Source of the DNA: Ricordea florida | Taxonomy: Eukaryota; Cnidaria; Anthozoa; Corallimorpharia; Ricordeidae | DNA: 64,000 bases | Reading direction: 5' to 3' | Assembly (NCBI GenBank): GCA_949710005.1 | Contig: OX453275.1 | Coordinates: 8,668,481 to 8,732,480 of the forward strand | Shown: positions 11,733 to 20,371 of the stretch, piece after piece | Layout: the number at the start of each line of letters is the position of its first letter | How positions within the stretch are numbered: the first letter of the stretch is position 1 | Program-made: the position numbers and the translations under genes | The notes under the pieces: model-generated | The model's database searches: none | Told to the model about the DNA's origin: nothing | The model's input: only the letters and a program-made list of their open reading frames with translations

Positions 11733-11797
11733 GATTCCACCTCGTTACCAGTGCCTTCGGGCTTACATGAGATAGCAAGCGCATGCGTCAACTCAGT
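11733..11797 (+). repeat. DIRS left inverted terminal repeat
   Basis: GATTCCACCTCGTTACCAGT opens the element; the reverse complement of the block appears, diverged, at 17704-17755, and its outer part at 17510-17546. Confidence 0.75.
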
Positions 11798-11976
11798 GCA
11801 ACGCAACGTCAACGCATGAGGTTCACGTCTTTGGAACTCGTGGGTTTTTTGTGATAGAAAACTTGGTTTCTTCACCGCAGTCACACAAATCTGACAACGG
11901 CTTGTCTAAGGACGTGGTATAAGTACCATTTGTTGTCTGAAACGCTGCTTGTCTGGGTTCATCTTGTTTTAAATCA

Positions 11977-12528
11977 GTGGAATTGGTGTTCGCCGCCATG
12001 ACGTCTCACTCTCCGAACGTTCTGTCAACTTGTGAAAAGCAGCTCCTGGCCCCTGCAACCAACGAAAGGCCAAAGGAACCTCAAAAGAAGGCTCCTAGAG
12101 CCGACAAAAGCAGAGAAAAGGCCCCTTCAACCTCTAAGGAGGAAAATAAGGGGGAAAGCGGGCGAAAGGCCTTTGACAAGAAAGAAGGCGCCGCCCCAAC
12201 GGGCGCCACAAATGGCGGGAAACGCTCCGAGCTTTCGGGCAAGCCCACCGAGACTGAACGAGAAGTGTCTTCTAACGCCAGCTTTGACCCGTCAGTTATA
12301 ACCACAATCCTAACCGAGACACTTCAAAATTCTTTCAGCGGATTACGCCAAGCGATGGAATCGGGTTTTAATGATCTTGGCAATATGTTAAGTGCAAACT
12401 TTCGGGAAGACGACGCGTCGGTGGATGAGGATAATAGGGACTTTAAGCAACGAGAACCGGAACGGGAACGGCGACGTCGGAACAGCGAAAAGACTGGGGA
12501 GAGAACGCGGTCGTGGGGCGAGCTTTAA
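11977..12528 (+). CDS. DIRS gag-like ORF, N-terminal part
   Basis: A 183-codon ORF; a second Met at 11998 lies in a better context (GCCGCCATG). The product is hydrophilic, rich in Lys, Glu and Arg, with a possible helical segment SVITTILTETLQNSFSGLRQ-like near residue 110 and a charged Arg/Glu tail. DIRS ORF1 products are poorly conserved capsid-like proteins, so the assignment rests mainly on position. It stops 890 bp before the next gag-like ORF, and a neighbouring frame continues in coding style to 12583. Gag has thus probably been split by frameshift and insertion. Confidence 0.55.
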   Translation: MELVFAAMTSHSPNVLSTCEKQLLAPATNERPKEPQKKAPRADKSREKAPSTSKEENKGESGRKAFDKKEGAAPTGATNGGKRSELSGKPTETEREVSSNASFDPSVITTILTETLQNSFSGLRQAMESGFNDLGNMLSANFREDDASVDEDNRDFKQREPERERRRRNSEKTGERTRSWGEL

Positions 12529-12583
12529 AGCACTTAAGCACGCTACCGCGAAACTGGGACGGCAGTCATGGCACACCAGTTAA

Positions 12584-13421
12584 CCAGTTAAGTTTGTCTG
12601 TCTTGTTTTTCGCTTAAATCGGCAAGAAACCAGCTTTTGATTAGCGATGACGATATTCTCTTGCTGTACGACCCAAACAGTTCGGAAAATTTGGATTTAC
12701 CATACAATTCATTCAAGTATTTTGATTTCGATGTTCTTGAGGATGATGAATGTGTTTCCGAATTCCATTTTAGAGAACAGAGAATTCTTTCGGTCCTTAT
12801 TTCAATCACATCTACACATACACGAAATAAATAACAGCGAAATATAAAGTTTACAAACAACAACACGAGTTCTCACGTGAGAATTATCGAAGTTATATTT
12901 TTAGATCAGGTCCGTTGTCAAATGTAACATGTATTCGTAGCACACATTATAAAGTTAGATCAGAAATTTTTCAAAGACGCTTCAGTGTATTGAATTCCTA
13001 CGATTGCACATTAACTGAAAATAAAATGGGCCAAGCGACGCTGTTATCACCTTGGAACTTGGTCTAGACAGCGACAGAAAGGTTCTGGCTTTTATGTAAA
13101 ATCATTTTAATCAATTAATGACTGCTTACTTCATATAACTTCAGTTATGTAGCTAGGCCAAACAAACGAGAAAAATTCTCTACGGGTAATTTCATTTTCA
13201 AACAAAGAGCTTAATTTGCTTTGCTTTGGTCTTCAGTTGCGCTTTCCCCTTTACCAAGGGGACAAACTTTTCTGATAAAAAATGATTATAAATTATATTT
13301 AGACTTTTTAGTAGTCACTCATTGCTTAAATGTCATTACGTACGACAAAATAGCAAAGAAAATAGGATTTTAGTACTCACGTTTTCACACAACCGGAGAT
13401 TGCCTTTATTCACGTTCCGAC
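12584..13421. other. Gap inside the DIRS gag region, probably inserted sequence
   Basis: No convincing ORF. The right part (13400-13530) is CpG-rich, with GACGGCAACGGCAAG facing CCGTTGCCGTTCTCG as an inverted pair, suggesting a small mobile insertion. Confidence 0.4.
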
Positions 13422-14387
13422 GTGACGGCAACGGCAAGATATTTTCCGGCAGACATGCGCATTATGAGATTTGGGTTTTCCCGGAGGCCTCTCCCGTCGC
13501 CGCCGCCGTTGCCGTTCTCGCTGCTTAAAGTCCCTAATGCGTCGCTCGCAACTGAAAGTGATGAAGAACCTCCAACCAAAAAGAAAAAGTCTAAAAAATC
13601 AGACGACGAAATTCCTCACAAAGCTGAGGCGAATGCACCGCAGAGTGTAATAATTGACAAGCTGGCCAAAAATCTCCAGCTCACGGAAAATGCTGGACCA
13701 GCACTTAACACACAACTTGCTAACCTAGTCAACAAGCTTATGAGAGACAAACTCAATGAAGAGAAGCTGACTGAGCTGAAAAAGCTTTATGAAACCCCAG
13801 AAAACTGTCCCACCCTTGCTGAGACAAAGGTGAATCAGGGAGTTTGGAATAACTTGGATGAAACAGCCAGATCAATGGACCTCAAACTTCAAAAGGTGCA
13901 AAAGAGCCTTATAAAAGGAATGACAGTGATTATATCTGTTGTGAACAAACTGATACCAGTGTCAGAAGCAGATGATACATCTAATGATCAGGAAGAGACC
14001 ATAAACAAACTGATGGATGGTATCCTCTTGTTTGCTAATGCAAATCAAGAACTAAACTTCAGGAGAAGGGAGCTCCTTAGGCCACAGCTAAATGCCAGTT
14101 ATAGGTACCTGTGTGCCCCATCCAACCCTGTCACAGCAGAACTGTTTGGAGATGATTTGCCTAAGGCTGTAAAAGATATTGCAGACACAAACAGGTTAAC
14201 ATCCAAACTGACCACAGACAATCGCCCCCCACGTTCAGGTTATCGCCCAGGGAGACGAGACCGGGGTCGCCATGCTTACGGGAAACGTCCATACCTACCT
14301 AATAACTACGCTTCAACCAAGCCAAAAAACTACCAACGCCCCCTCCCACCCAGGAAGTGGGAGGGGAAGAAGACAAAGACAGACTGA
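13422..14387 (+). CDS. DIRS gag-like ORF, C-terminal part
   Basis: A 321-codon ORF. The first ~30 codons lie in the CpG-rich insertion, so the real gag reading probably starts near 13535 (PNASLATESDEEPPTKKKK). The body is helical (NTQLANLVNKLMRDKLNEEK and later segments) and the end is rich in Arg, Gly and Tyr (RPGRRDRGRHAYGKRP), as in nucleic-acid-binding gag tails. It overlaps the RT ORF by 31 bp in another frame, a usual DIRS arrangement. The family is known from cnidarian and vertebrate DIRS ORF1; no enzymatic role is expected. Confidence 0.6.
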   Translation: MTATARYFPADMRIMRFGFSRRPLPSPPPLPFSLLKVPNASLATESDEEPPTKKKKSKKSDDEIPHKAEANAPQSVIIDKLAKNLQLTENAGPALNTQLANLVNKLMRDKLNEEKLTELKKLYETPENCPTLAETKVNQGVWNNLDETARSMDLKLQKVQKSLIKGMTVIISVVNKLIPVSEADDTSNDQEETINKLMDGILLFANANQELNFRRRELLRPQLNASYRYLCAPSNPVTAELFGDDLPKAVKDIADTNRLTSKLTTDNRPPRSGYRPGRRDRGRHAYGKRPYLPNNYASTKPKNYQRPLPPRKWEGKKTKTD

Positions 14388-16480
14388 ATACATTGCAGGT
14401 TAGTTTGCCTGAACATAAATTTGCAGGCAGGATACAATATTTTGTACCAGCATGGCGTAAGATCACAACAGACCCTAACATTCTGGATATTGTGCAGCAC
14501 TGCCACTTGGAAATCAATACAGACCCAGGTCAAACCTGTCTTAGACCTGAAATCAAATTTAATTCAACAGAACAGGCAATTATCACTGCAGAAATCTGTA
14601 GCCTTTTACAGTTAGGAGTTGTTGAATATGCCACTCACTCGCCAGGGGAATTCATCTCAACTATTTTTGTGAGGAAGAAGAAGAGTGGGAAATATAGAAT
14701 GATTCTTAATTTAAAAGGACTGAACAAACACATTGAATACCATCATTTTAAAATGGACACTCTGTGGTCTGCTGTGAGGCTTATGACTCAAGAATGTTAT
14801 ATGGCTTCTATTGACCGTAAGGATGCTTATTATAGTGTTCCAGTTGCTCTCGAGCACCGGAAATTTTTAAGGTTTTATTGGCAGGGAACATTGTTTCAGT
14901 ATACTTGTATGCCAAATGGGTTATCATCAGCCCCCAGATATTTCACAAAACTGCTAAAGCCAGTGTACTCTGCCCTGAGGCAACAAGGTCATTTAAATGT
15001 GGGCTACATAGATGATTCTTATCTCCAGGGTAGGGACTATGAGGAGTGTGCACTGAATGTCTCTGATACAGCAGGCCTCTTTACTGATCTTGGATTTGAA
15101 ATCAATCATGAAAAATCAGTCATGCAACCTGTCCAGTGCATCACATTTTTAGGCTTTGTGCTTGATTCAGTAAACATGGTCATAACCGTGACACCTGTGA
15201 AAAAGGCCAAGGTCAAGTCAATCTGTACACAAATCGTAAATAAAAGTGAGGTGAAGGTTGTGGACTTAGCGCAGGCTATTGGAGTACTAGTCTCGAGCCT
15301 GCCTGGGGTACAGTTTGGCAGCCTTCACTACCGACAGCTTGAAATTGAAAAGAATCTTGCTCTAAAATCTAGCAATGGCAATTTTGATGCTGTTCTTTCC
15401 CTCTCACCTCACGCACTTTCAGAACTTTCATGGTGGATCAATAATGTAGATCAAGCTTTTAACCCAATATCTCACGGTAACCCAGAGGTTGAAATTGAAA
15501 CTGATGCATCTAAAACTGGTTGGGGAGTGCATTTTGCTAACAACACATCCCAGGGTTTATGGTTCTCTACTGAGACTCAACTACACATAAATGAACTGGA
15601 GTTAAAAGCTGTACAGTTTGCAATTAAGGCATTTGATGACCTTTTGGAAAACAAACATGTGAAGGTGTTGTCTGACAATTCTACAGCTGTGCATTATATT
15701 AATGCCATGGGAGGAACAAAGTCCCCCAGCTGTAATGACATTGCTAATGCAATTTGGTGCTTTTGCAAACCGAAGAACATTTGGATCACTGCAGCTCATA
15801 TAGCTGCAGTGAGTCAATATATAGCTGCAGTCAGACTCACTGCAGCTCATATAGCTGCAGTGAGTCTGAGCGACAGGGAGTCAAGAATATTTAATGACAG
15901 AACTGAATGGACTCTAAAGAAGTCTGTTTTTTCCCAAATTGTCAGTAAATGGGGCTTGCCTGAAATTGACTTGTTTGCTTCTAGACTTAACACCCAGTTA
16001 CCTAGATTTGTTTCATGGAAACCAGACCCCGAGTCCTGCTTTGTTGATGCTTTTACCATTGATTGGGGGAGGTTAAATTTTTACGCATTTCCTCCATTTT
16101 GCCAAATCCACAGATGCCTCCAGAAGATTATGCAAGACCAAGCTTTGCAGGGAATCCTCATTGTACCTCTATGGCCGACTCAGGTATGGTGGCCACAGTT
16201 ACTCAGAATGTTAATTGCAACCCCCTTAGTACTACCAAATGTTCAGGATCTGCTAACACTACCTCACTCAAAAAAGCTTCATCCTCTGAGGAGACGATTG
16301 ACTATGGTGGCATGTCAGCTGTCTGGAATTCCCTCAAAAGCACAGGCATTTCAGAGGAATCTTGCAAACTCATCATGTCCTCCTGGAGGCCTGGAACCAG
16401 GAAGCAGTATGGTACCTATATCCTACAGTGGACTGAGTTTTGTAACAAACAAAAATGTGATTCACTTTGTCCACCTGTAG
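14357..16480 (+). CDS. DIRS reverse transcriptase / RNase H
   Basis: A 707-codon ORF. RT motifs: RMILNLKGLNKHI (~118), ASIDRKDAYYSVPV (~150), MPNGLSSAPRYF (~185) and the catalytic VGYIDDSYLQG (~215). RNase H follows with ETDASKTGWGV (~378), INELELKAV (~407) and VLSDNSTAV (~437). Where the last RNase H motif is expected, two palindromic copies have been inserted in frame (15787-15866). After DRESRIF the protein continues into the region that in DIRS elements can resemble a methyltransferase-like domain. It overlaps the recombinase ORF by more than 400 bp. The polymerase core looks intact, but RNase H activity is doubtful. Confidence 0.9.
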   Translation: MGGEEDKDRLNTLQVSLPEHKFAGRIQYFVPAWRKITTDPNILDIVQHCHLEINTDPGQTCLRPEIKFNSTEQAIITAEICSLLQLGVVEYATHSPGEFISTIFVRKKKSGKYRMILNLKGLNKHIEYHHFKMDTLWSAVRLMTQECYMASIDRKDAYYSVPVALEHRKFLRFYWQGTLFQYTCMPNGLSSAPRYFTKLLKPVYSALRQQGHLNVGYIDDSYLQGRDYEECALNVSDTAGLFTDLGFEINHEKSVMQPVQCITFLGFVLDSVNMVITVTPVKKAKVKSICTQIVNKSEVKVVDLAQAIGVLVSSLPGVQFGSLHYRQLEIEKNLALKSSNGNFDAVLSLSPHALSELSWWINNVDQAFNPISHGNPEVEIETDASKTGWGVHFANNTSQGLWFSTETQLHINELELKAVQFAIKAFDDLLENKHVKVLSDNSTAVHYINAMGGTKSPSCNDIANAIWCFCKPKNIWITAAHIAAVSQYIAAVRLTAAHIAAVSLSDRESRIFNDRTEWTLKKSVFSQIVSKWGLPEIDLFASRLNTQLPRFVSWKPDPESCFVDAFTIDWGRLNFYAFPPFCQIHRCLQKIMQDQALQGILIVPLWPTQVWWPQLLRMLIATPLVLPNVQDLLTLPHSKKLHPLRRRLTMVACQLSGIPSKAQAFQRNLANSSCPPGGLEPGSSMVPISYSGLSFVTNKNVIHFVHL
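15787..15866. repeat. Duplicated palindrome inside RNase H
   Basis: CACTGCAGCT-CATAT-AGCTGCAGTG occurs at 15787-15811 and, in longer form with GACTCA/TGAGTC flanks, at 15834-15866. The frame is kept, giving the repeated peptide TAAHIAAVS. Confidence 0.85.
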
Positions 16481-17148
16481 GAACAGTTTTAGACTTTCTC
16501 ACCAAGTTGTACAAAAAGGGTTTGTCATACACTGCAGTTAACACAGCTAGGAGTGCCCTATCCTCCTTGCTTTCGTTACCTGATGGCACTACATTTGGCA
16601 AGCACCCTCTGGTCTCCAAACTGATGAAAGGGATCTTTCAGAAGAGACCACCACAACCAAGGTACTCAACAGTTTGGGATGTGAACACTGTTTTAACACA
16701 CTTCCAGCAAATGCCTTCAACCAGGGAACTCTCTTTAAAGGAACTTACTTTGAAATTGGTTATGTTACTGTTATTAGTTACTGGCCAAAGAGGCCAAACC
16801 ATTCACCTCTTAGACTTGCACAATATGAGTGAATGCAATGATTCCTATTCGTTTACCATTACAGAGCATCTTAAGCAAAGTCGACCAGGGAACCCAAACC
16901 CTGTCATTACTCTTAAAGCCTACCACAAGGATAAATGTTTGTGTGTATTTACACACCTTAAGGAGTATTTAAGTAGGACTCAGACCATTAGAGGCACAGA
17001 GTCATACCTTCTTGTAAGTTTTGTCAAACCTCACAAGAGAGTGAGTAGAGACACCATTAGCAGATGGGTTAAGATTTCATTAGATAACGCAGGCATTGAT
17101 ACCACACAATTCAAGCATCTACGTCTGCTGCTAAGAGAAATGCTGTAA
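16063..17148 (+). pseudogene. DIRS tyrosine recombinase, frameshifted near its C-terminus
   Basis: The ORF has 361 codons; the recombinase proper probably starts after residue ~80 (MSAVWNSLKSTGISEES). An N-terminal SAM-like domain spans roughly residues 100-180, and the first catalytic Arg is in VTGQRGQTIHLL. The frame breaks at QFK just before the expected H-x-x-R motif. Coding continues in another frame to about 17330 and includes ARFYDKPI, which holds the presumed nucleophilic Tyr. The conserved His and second Arg appear lost through a small deletion, so the enzyme should be inactive. Normally it inserts the circular cDNA into the genome. Confidence 0.82.
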
Positions 17149-17213
17149 GTCTGCATGAAATCCTAAATACAGCCGGCTGGGCATCTGCTGTAACGTTTGC
17201 TCGGTTCTATGAT

Positions 17214-17318
17214 AAGCCTATTTTACAGGAGGCAGAATTTGCAAACGGGGTACTTTGTCATAAGCCTATTTTACAGGAGGCAGAATTTGCAAACGGGGTA
17301 CTTTGTCATAAGCCTATT
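17214..17318 (+). repeat. 48-bp tandem duplication in the recombinase tail
   Basis: The unit CATAAGCCTATTTTACAGGA... to ...TACTTTGT occurs twice in a row and a third partial copy starts. It keeps frame (16 residues), lying just after the Tyr motif. Confidence 0.85.
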
Positions 17319-17509
17319 CACTCTGCCTAGAATCTGTGAAATTTTCCGAGAGGTGTAGTCTTTGCCTCAGGTGCATTTTGTAATGAACCTGTGTATGTTC
17401 TGTAACCGATGATGTTATGGGAGGCAAAGTTTTGCTTAAGTTAGCACTTGGTAATAAACTTGTTTTGTTCTGTAGCACTTGACTTCATGTGTCTGTTGCT
17501 GCGAAATCT

Positions 17510-17627
17510 CATGTAAGCCCGAAGGCACTGGTAACGAGGTGGAATCGAAAAATTAAACGAGACTTACCTGTAAGGTGAAGTTTGATTGAGATTCTACCGA
17601 GTTACAACAGTGCCAAGGGATTACATG
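17510..17627. repeat. DIRS internal complementary region
   Basis: 17510-17546 complements the left end of the element; 17546-17627 is the exact inverse of 17733-17815 at the right end. In DIRS elements this junction templates completion of the ends. Confidence 0.75.
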
Positions 17628-17703
17628 CCCTCCCTCCCAGCCCTACTGGACTTACGGGGGCATCTCTTTTGTAATGTCTACCAGCCACATTCAGTCCTTC
17701 AAA

Positions 17704-17817
17704 ACCTGAGTTGACGCATGCGCTTGCTATCTCATGTAATCCCTTGGCACTGTTGTAACTCGGTAGAATCTCAATCAAACTTCACCTTACAGGTAAGTCT
17801 CGTTTAATTTTTCGATT
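17704..17817 (-). repeat. DIRS right inverted terminal repeat
   Basis: Begins CTGAGTTGACGCATGCGCTT, the inverse of the left repeat, and ends CTCGTTTAATTTTTCGATT. Its outer 82 bp pair with 17546-17627. Confidence 0.75.
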
Positions 17818-18093
17818 TATCCGGATGAAACTCCGGATCTCAGATCCAGATGAGTGTAATATCAGGTGTACATATGTGGCGGGGCGGAGGTATGCGCTCT
17901 ACCGAGTGCCCTTCTAGTTTACCTTGTAATAGTTAAACAATATTATTATTCATTTAATATATTATTATTATTATTATTATTAATTGCAGTTTTATTTATA
18001 CCATTATAGAAAGTTACTATGAACTGAATTTGATTACCTTTAGCTCATGACTTATCGATTGCAAAATAAAAATGTCAAATTTTAAAATCTCAC
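17818..18093. other. Intronic AT-rich sequence with (ATT)n
   Basis: Contains a short (ATT)n run near 17960-17985; nothing else seen. Confidence 0.5.
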
Positions 18094-18153
18094 CTCTACC
18101 ACTGGTTGGAGTACAGTCATTTATGTTGGCACTTGGACCCGCTTCAGCAACGT
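18094..18153 (-). CDS. Candidate upstream exon of the PHD-finger gene
   Basis: A TTGCAG acceptor (18154) and a GAG|GTGAGA donor (18093) bound 60 nt reading VAEAGPSANINDCTPTSGR. It ends in phase 1 and the exon at 11565 begins in the matching phase. Between them lies the DIRS element, which would then be intronic. The exon is short, so it is uncertain. Confidence 0.45.
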
Positions 18154-18493
18154 CTGCAATTTATTAATAATAAAAATTGGCAGATATACAGGCTGTTTTT
18201 TTAATATTATTATTAATCAATACTATAATAATAATTAATTCATTATTATTAATTTATTACACTTATCATTATTAATATTACCATATGCGACTCCCTCTGA
18301 TTTTCTGGTGTTTTTCTGGGTCTTTTCAGTCATGTCTCAGTAATGCACGGCAGCTTATTCTTTTTTATTAGTTCCTATTTTGTTATTATCACACTTTTTA
18401 TTAATTATTGAGACCCTTGAGTGATCAATACCTTTAAGAGCACTTCGTTTTCCAGCATCCAGTCCCTAAGTGTGATGAAAAGAGGTTCCCTAT
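18154..18493. other. AT-rich flank of the Polinton
   Basis: Multiple short ATTATT runs and no coding signal. It ends at the Polinton TIR. Confidence 0.5.
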
Positions 18494-18789
18494 AGAGAGT
18501 ATATAATTGCGGGCCGAGCACAAAAATTTTATCAAGATTTAACCAAGGATTTAACCAAGGATTTTTGTTATGATTAAAAAATTTTATCAAGATTTATCAG
18601 AGATTTTATCAAGGATTTAACCAAGGATTTTATCAAGGATTTCAGAAAAAAATTAATTTTTAAAAATGGTTTAAAGATATAAAATGAATTATCAAAATGG
18701 AACGGCGAACAGTAAAACAATTGATAGCCCTCGCTAAAGAACTAGGTGTTAAAGGATATTCTGGAAAGCGTAAAGCTGAAATCATTGAA
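18494..18789 (+). repeat. Polinton left terminal inverted repeat
   Basis: Matches the inverse of 32550-32856 except for an 11-bp gap and few substitutions. It contains degenerate tandem words (ATTTAACCAAGG, ATTTTATCAAGG, ATTTATCAGAG), then a TTTAAAGAT motif and the first 31 codons of the polymerase ORF. Confidence 0.93.
18670..18678 (+). promoter_or_regulatory. TTTAAAGAT motif before polymerase B
   Basis: Exact TTTAAAGAT in the left TIR, 18 nt before ATG 18697. Confidence 0.5.
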
Positions 18790-20004
18790 AAAATAAAACG
18801 AACACATGACCCTAGAATAATATTCTATGATGATGATCTGATTCCAACCCCTGTGACTAATATTGCCAAAAAGCCGCAAAGACCAATTCTAGCTCCAAGA
18901 AAAAATATTCCTAATCAGCAGCAAAGACCAATTACCCAAAATGAACCGATACCTGAGATTAATGTTCAAAGACCTGAGGATAAAACAAAAAATATTGTAT
19001 CTGATTTTATAGATAGTAGCAATAAGTTAGTGAAAACCATCCCTAAAACAAAGAACAAAACTTTTAATTGGATAAAGAATGAGGCACAGGAAGTTTTAGA
19101 TCAAGTTGAGTCTGTTGATGAAGCGCTTACGATTCTAATCAATAAAAATATCTCCAAACTTACTAATGAAAAACCACCCCAACCTAAAAGACAGGTAAAT
19201 ATATCTGAGAGTGTTAGAGATGAATTGAATGAAAAAGTAAATCACTTAACTCCAAAAGAATATGAATCAGCGATTATGGGCTATCTGAAAACCTATAGGA
19301 TAGATGGACAGGAAGGTTATGATCCTAAAATGTTCATCAATAAAATCAAACAAAAAGTTCTAAATCTTATTAATCAGCAAAGGAAATCAATCAAGTTGAA
19401 ATCGATTAAGGTTAAATTTATCTTAACATGTAAGTTAATAAAAGAGTCTCTACTAAAAAACCGGGTTGATGAAACTTCAAAATTCTTTCATTCACTTGTA
19501 GAAATAATTGATGAATCAACTGATTTATCTAACTTATTCGATACTATGGTTAATAAAATACTTGAAGAGTTTGAACGATTTATATTTAACGGCTACGGTT
19601 GGAAATTCAACCATGTGGAATATTTTGATGTCTACATCGACCCCTTTGAACCGCTTTCTGGAAGTTCCTATATTCCACTACCATCAAAATTAGCAAACAA
19701 GCAAGCAATCATCAATGTTAAGAACGAAAATGATAATGAATGTTTTAAGTGGGCGGTAACCTCCGCTGTGTTTCCTAAAGAGAAAAATGCTCAAAGACTA
19801 AATAAACAAATGAGAGAGAACTCAAATAATTTTGACTGGTCAGGAATAAAGTTTCCCGTTTCATTACAAGATATTGTTAAGTTTGAAAAACAAAACCCCT
19901 ATGTGATTAACGTATGTGGATATGATGGTGAAGTATACCCTCTAAGAATAAGTAAGAAACGAAAATGTGAAGTGATAGTATTACTTCTAATAATTTTTAT
20001 CTAA
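18697..20004 (+). CDS. Polinton DNA polymerase B, N-terminal segment with SAP-like domain
   Basis: A 435-codon ORF starting in the TIR. Residues 1-33 (MERRTVKQLIALAKELGVKG...) fit a SAP/Rho-N-like helix-extended-helix, a fold that binds nucleic acid. The middle is Lys-rich and unrecognised. Residues ~340-425, with NECFKWAVTSAVFP and later YPLRISKKRK, match the conserved pre-exonuclease region of Polinton polymerases, so this is the front of that protein and not a separate gene. The ORF ends early: the original frame is lost around 19985-20005 and coding resumes in another frame. Start at 18697 is preceded by TTTAAAGAT at 18670. Confidence 0.82.
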   Translation: MERRTVKQLIALAKELGVKGYSGKRKAEIIEKIKRTHDPRIIFYDDDLIPTPVTNIAKKPQRPILAPRKNIPNQQQRPITQNEPIPEINVQRPEDKTKNIVSDFIDSSNKLVKTIPKTKNKTFNWIKNEAQEVLDQVESVDEALTILINKNISKLTNEKPPQPKRQVNISESVRDELNEKVNHLTPKEYESAIMGYLKTYRIDGQEGYDPKMFINKIKQKVLNLINQQRKSIKLKSIKVKFILTCKLIKESLLKNRVDETSKFFHSLVEIIDESTDLSNLFDTMVNKILEEFERFIFNGYGWKFNHVEYFDVYIDPFEPLSGSSYIPLPSKLANKQAIINVKNENDNECFKWAVTSAVFPKEKNAQRLNKQMRENSNNFDWSGIKFPVSLQDIVKFEKQNPYVINVCGYDGEVYPLRISKKRKCEVIVLLLIIFI

Positions 20005-20371
20005 TGATGAAACAAATCACTACTGCTGGATAAAGGATTTGGATAAACTTTTATCATCTCAAGTCGATAATAATAAACATAAACTTAAATTTTGCAATAG
20101 ATGCTTCAACTCATTCTATTTTGAGGCTTCATTAGAAGAACATTTAGAATACTGTAACTCATACGAAGCAGTTAAGATTGTTATGCCAAAAGATAAAGAT
20201 GGAAATCCTAAGTATATTAAATTCAATAATTATAACAGAAAAATGCGAGTACCATTTGTTATATATGCAGACTTTGAGAGCTTTCCAGAGAAAATACACA
20301 CCTGCTCTCCAGATGAAAGTAAAAGCTTTACTAAACAATATCAAAAGCACAAACCATCAGGATTCTGCTAA
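20000..20371 (+). pseudogene. Polinton polymerase B, middle fragment (exonuclease start)
   Basis: This frame reads on from the frameshift near 20000. It includes NHYCWIKDLDKLL, a C2H2-like FCNRCFNSFYFEASLEEHLEYC-type zinc site near 20090-20155 and the exonuclease I motif FVIYADFESF (Asp and Glu present). It ends at a stop at 20369-20371, a second frameshift, after which the polymerase continues in a third frame. It would not be made as part of an intact enzyme in this copy. Confidence 0.82.

Larger units (their letters stand above)
11733..17817 (+). mobile_element. DIRS-type tyrosine-recombinase retrotransposon
   Basis: Gag-like ORFs, a reverse transcriptase/RNase H ORF and a tyrosine recombinase ORF lie in the DIRS order, flanked by inverted terminal repeats (left 11733-11797, right about 17704-17815). 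An internal complementary region at 17510-17627 holds the complement of the left outer edge joined to that of the right outer edge. That is the layout of DIRS1, which replicates through a circle and lacks an integrase. The recombinase is frameshifted, so this copy should not move on its own. It sits in the presumed intron of the PHD gene. Confidence 0.88.

Noticed and set aside
13422-13535. Start of the second DIRS gag ORF
   Set aside because: The first codons fall in a CpG-rich inserted repeat; the gag-like protein most likely begins later.
16063-16300. Front part of the recombinase ORF as a separate domain
   Set aside because: It overlaps the end of the RT ORF in another frame and shows no recombinase features, so it is probably just open sequence.
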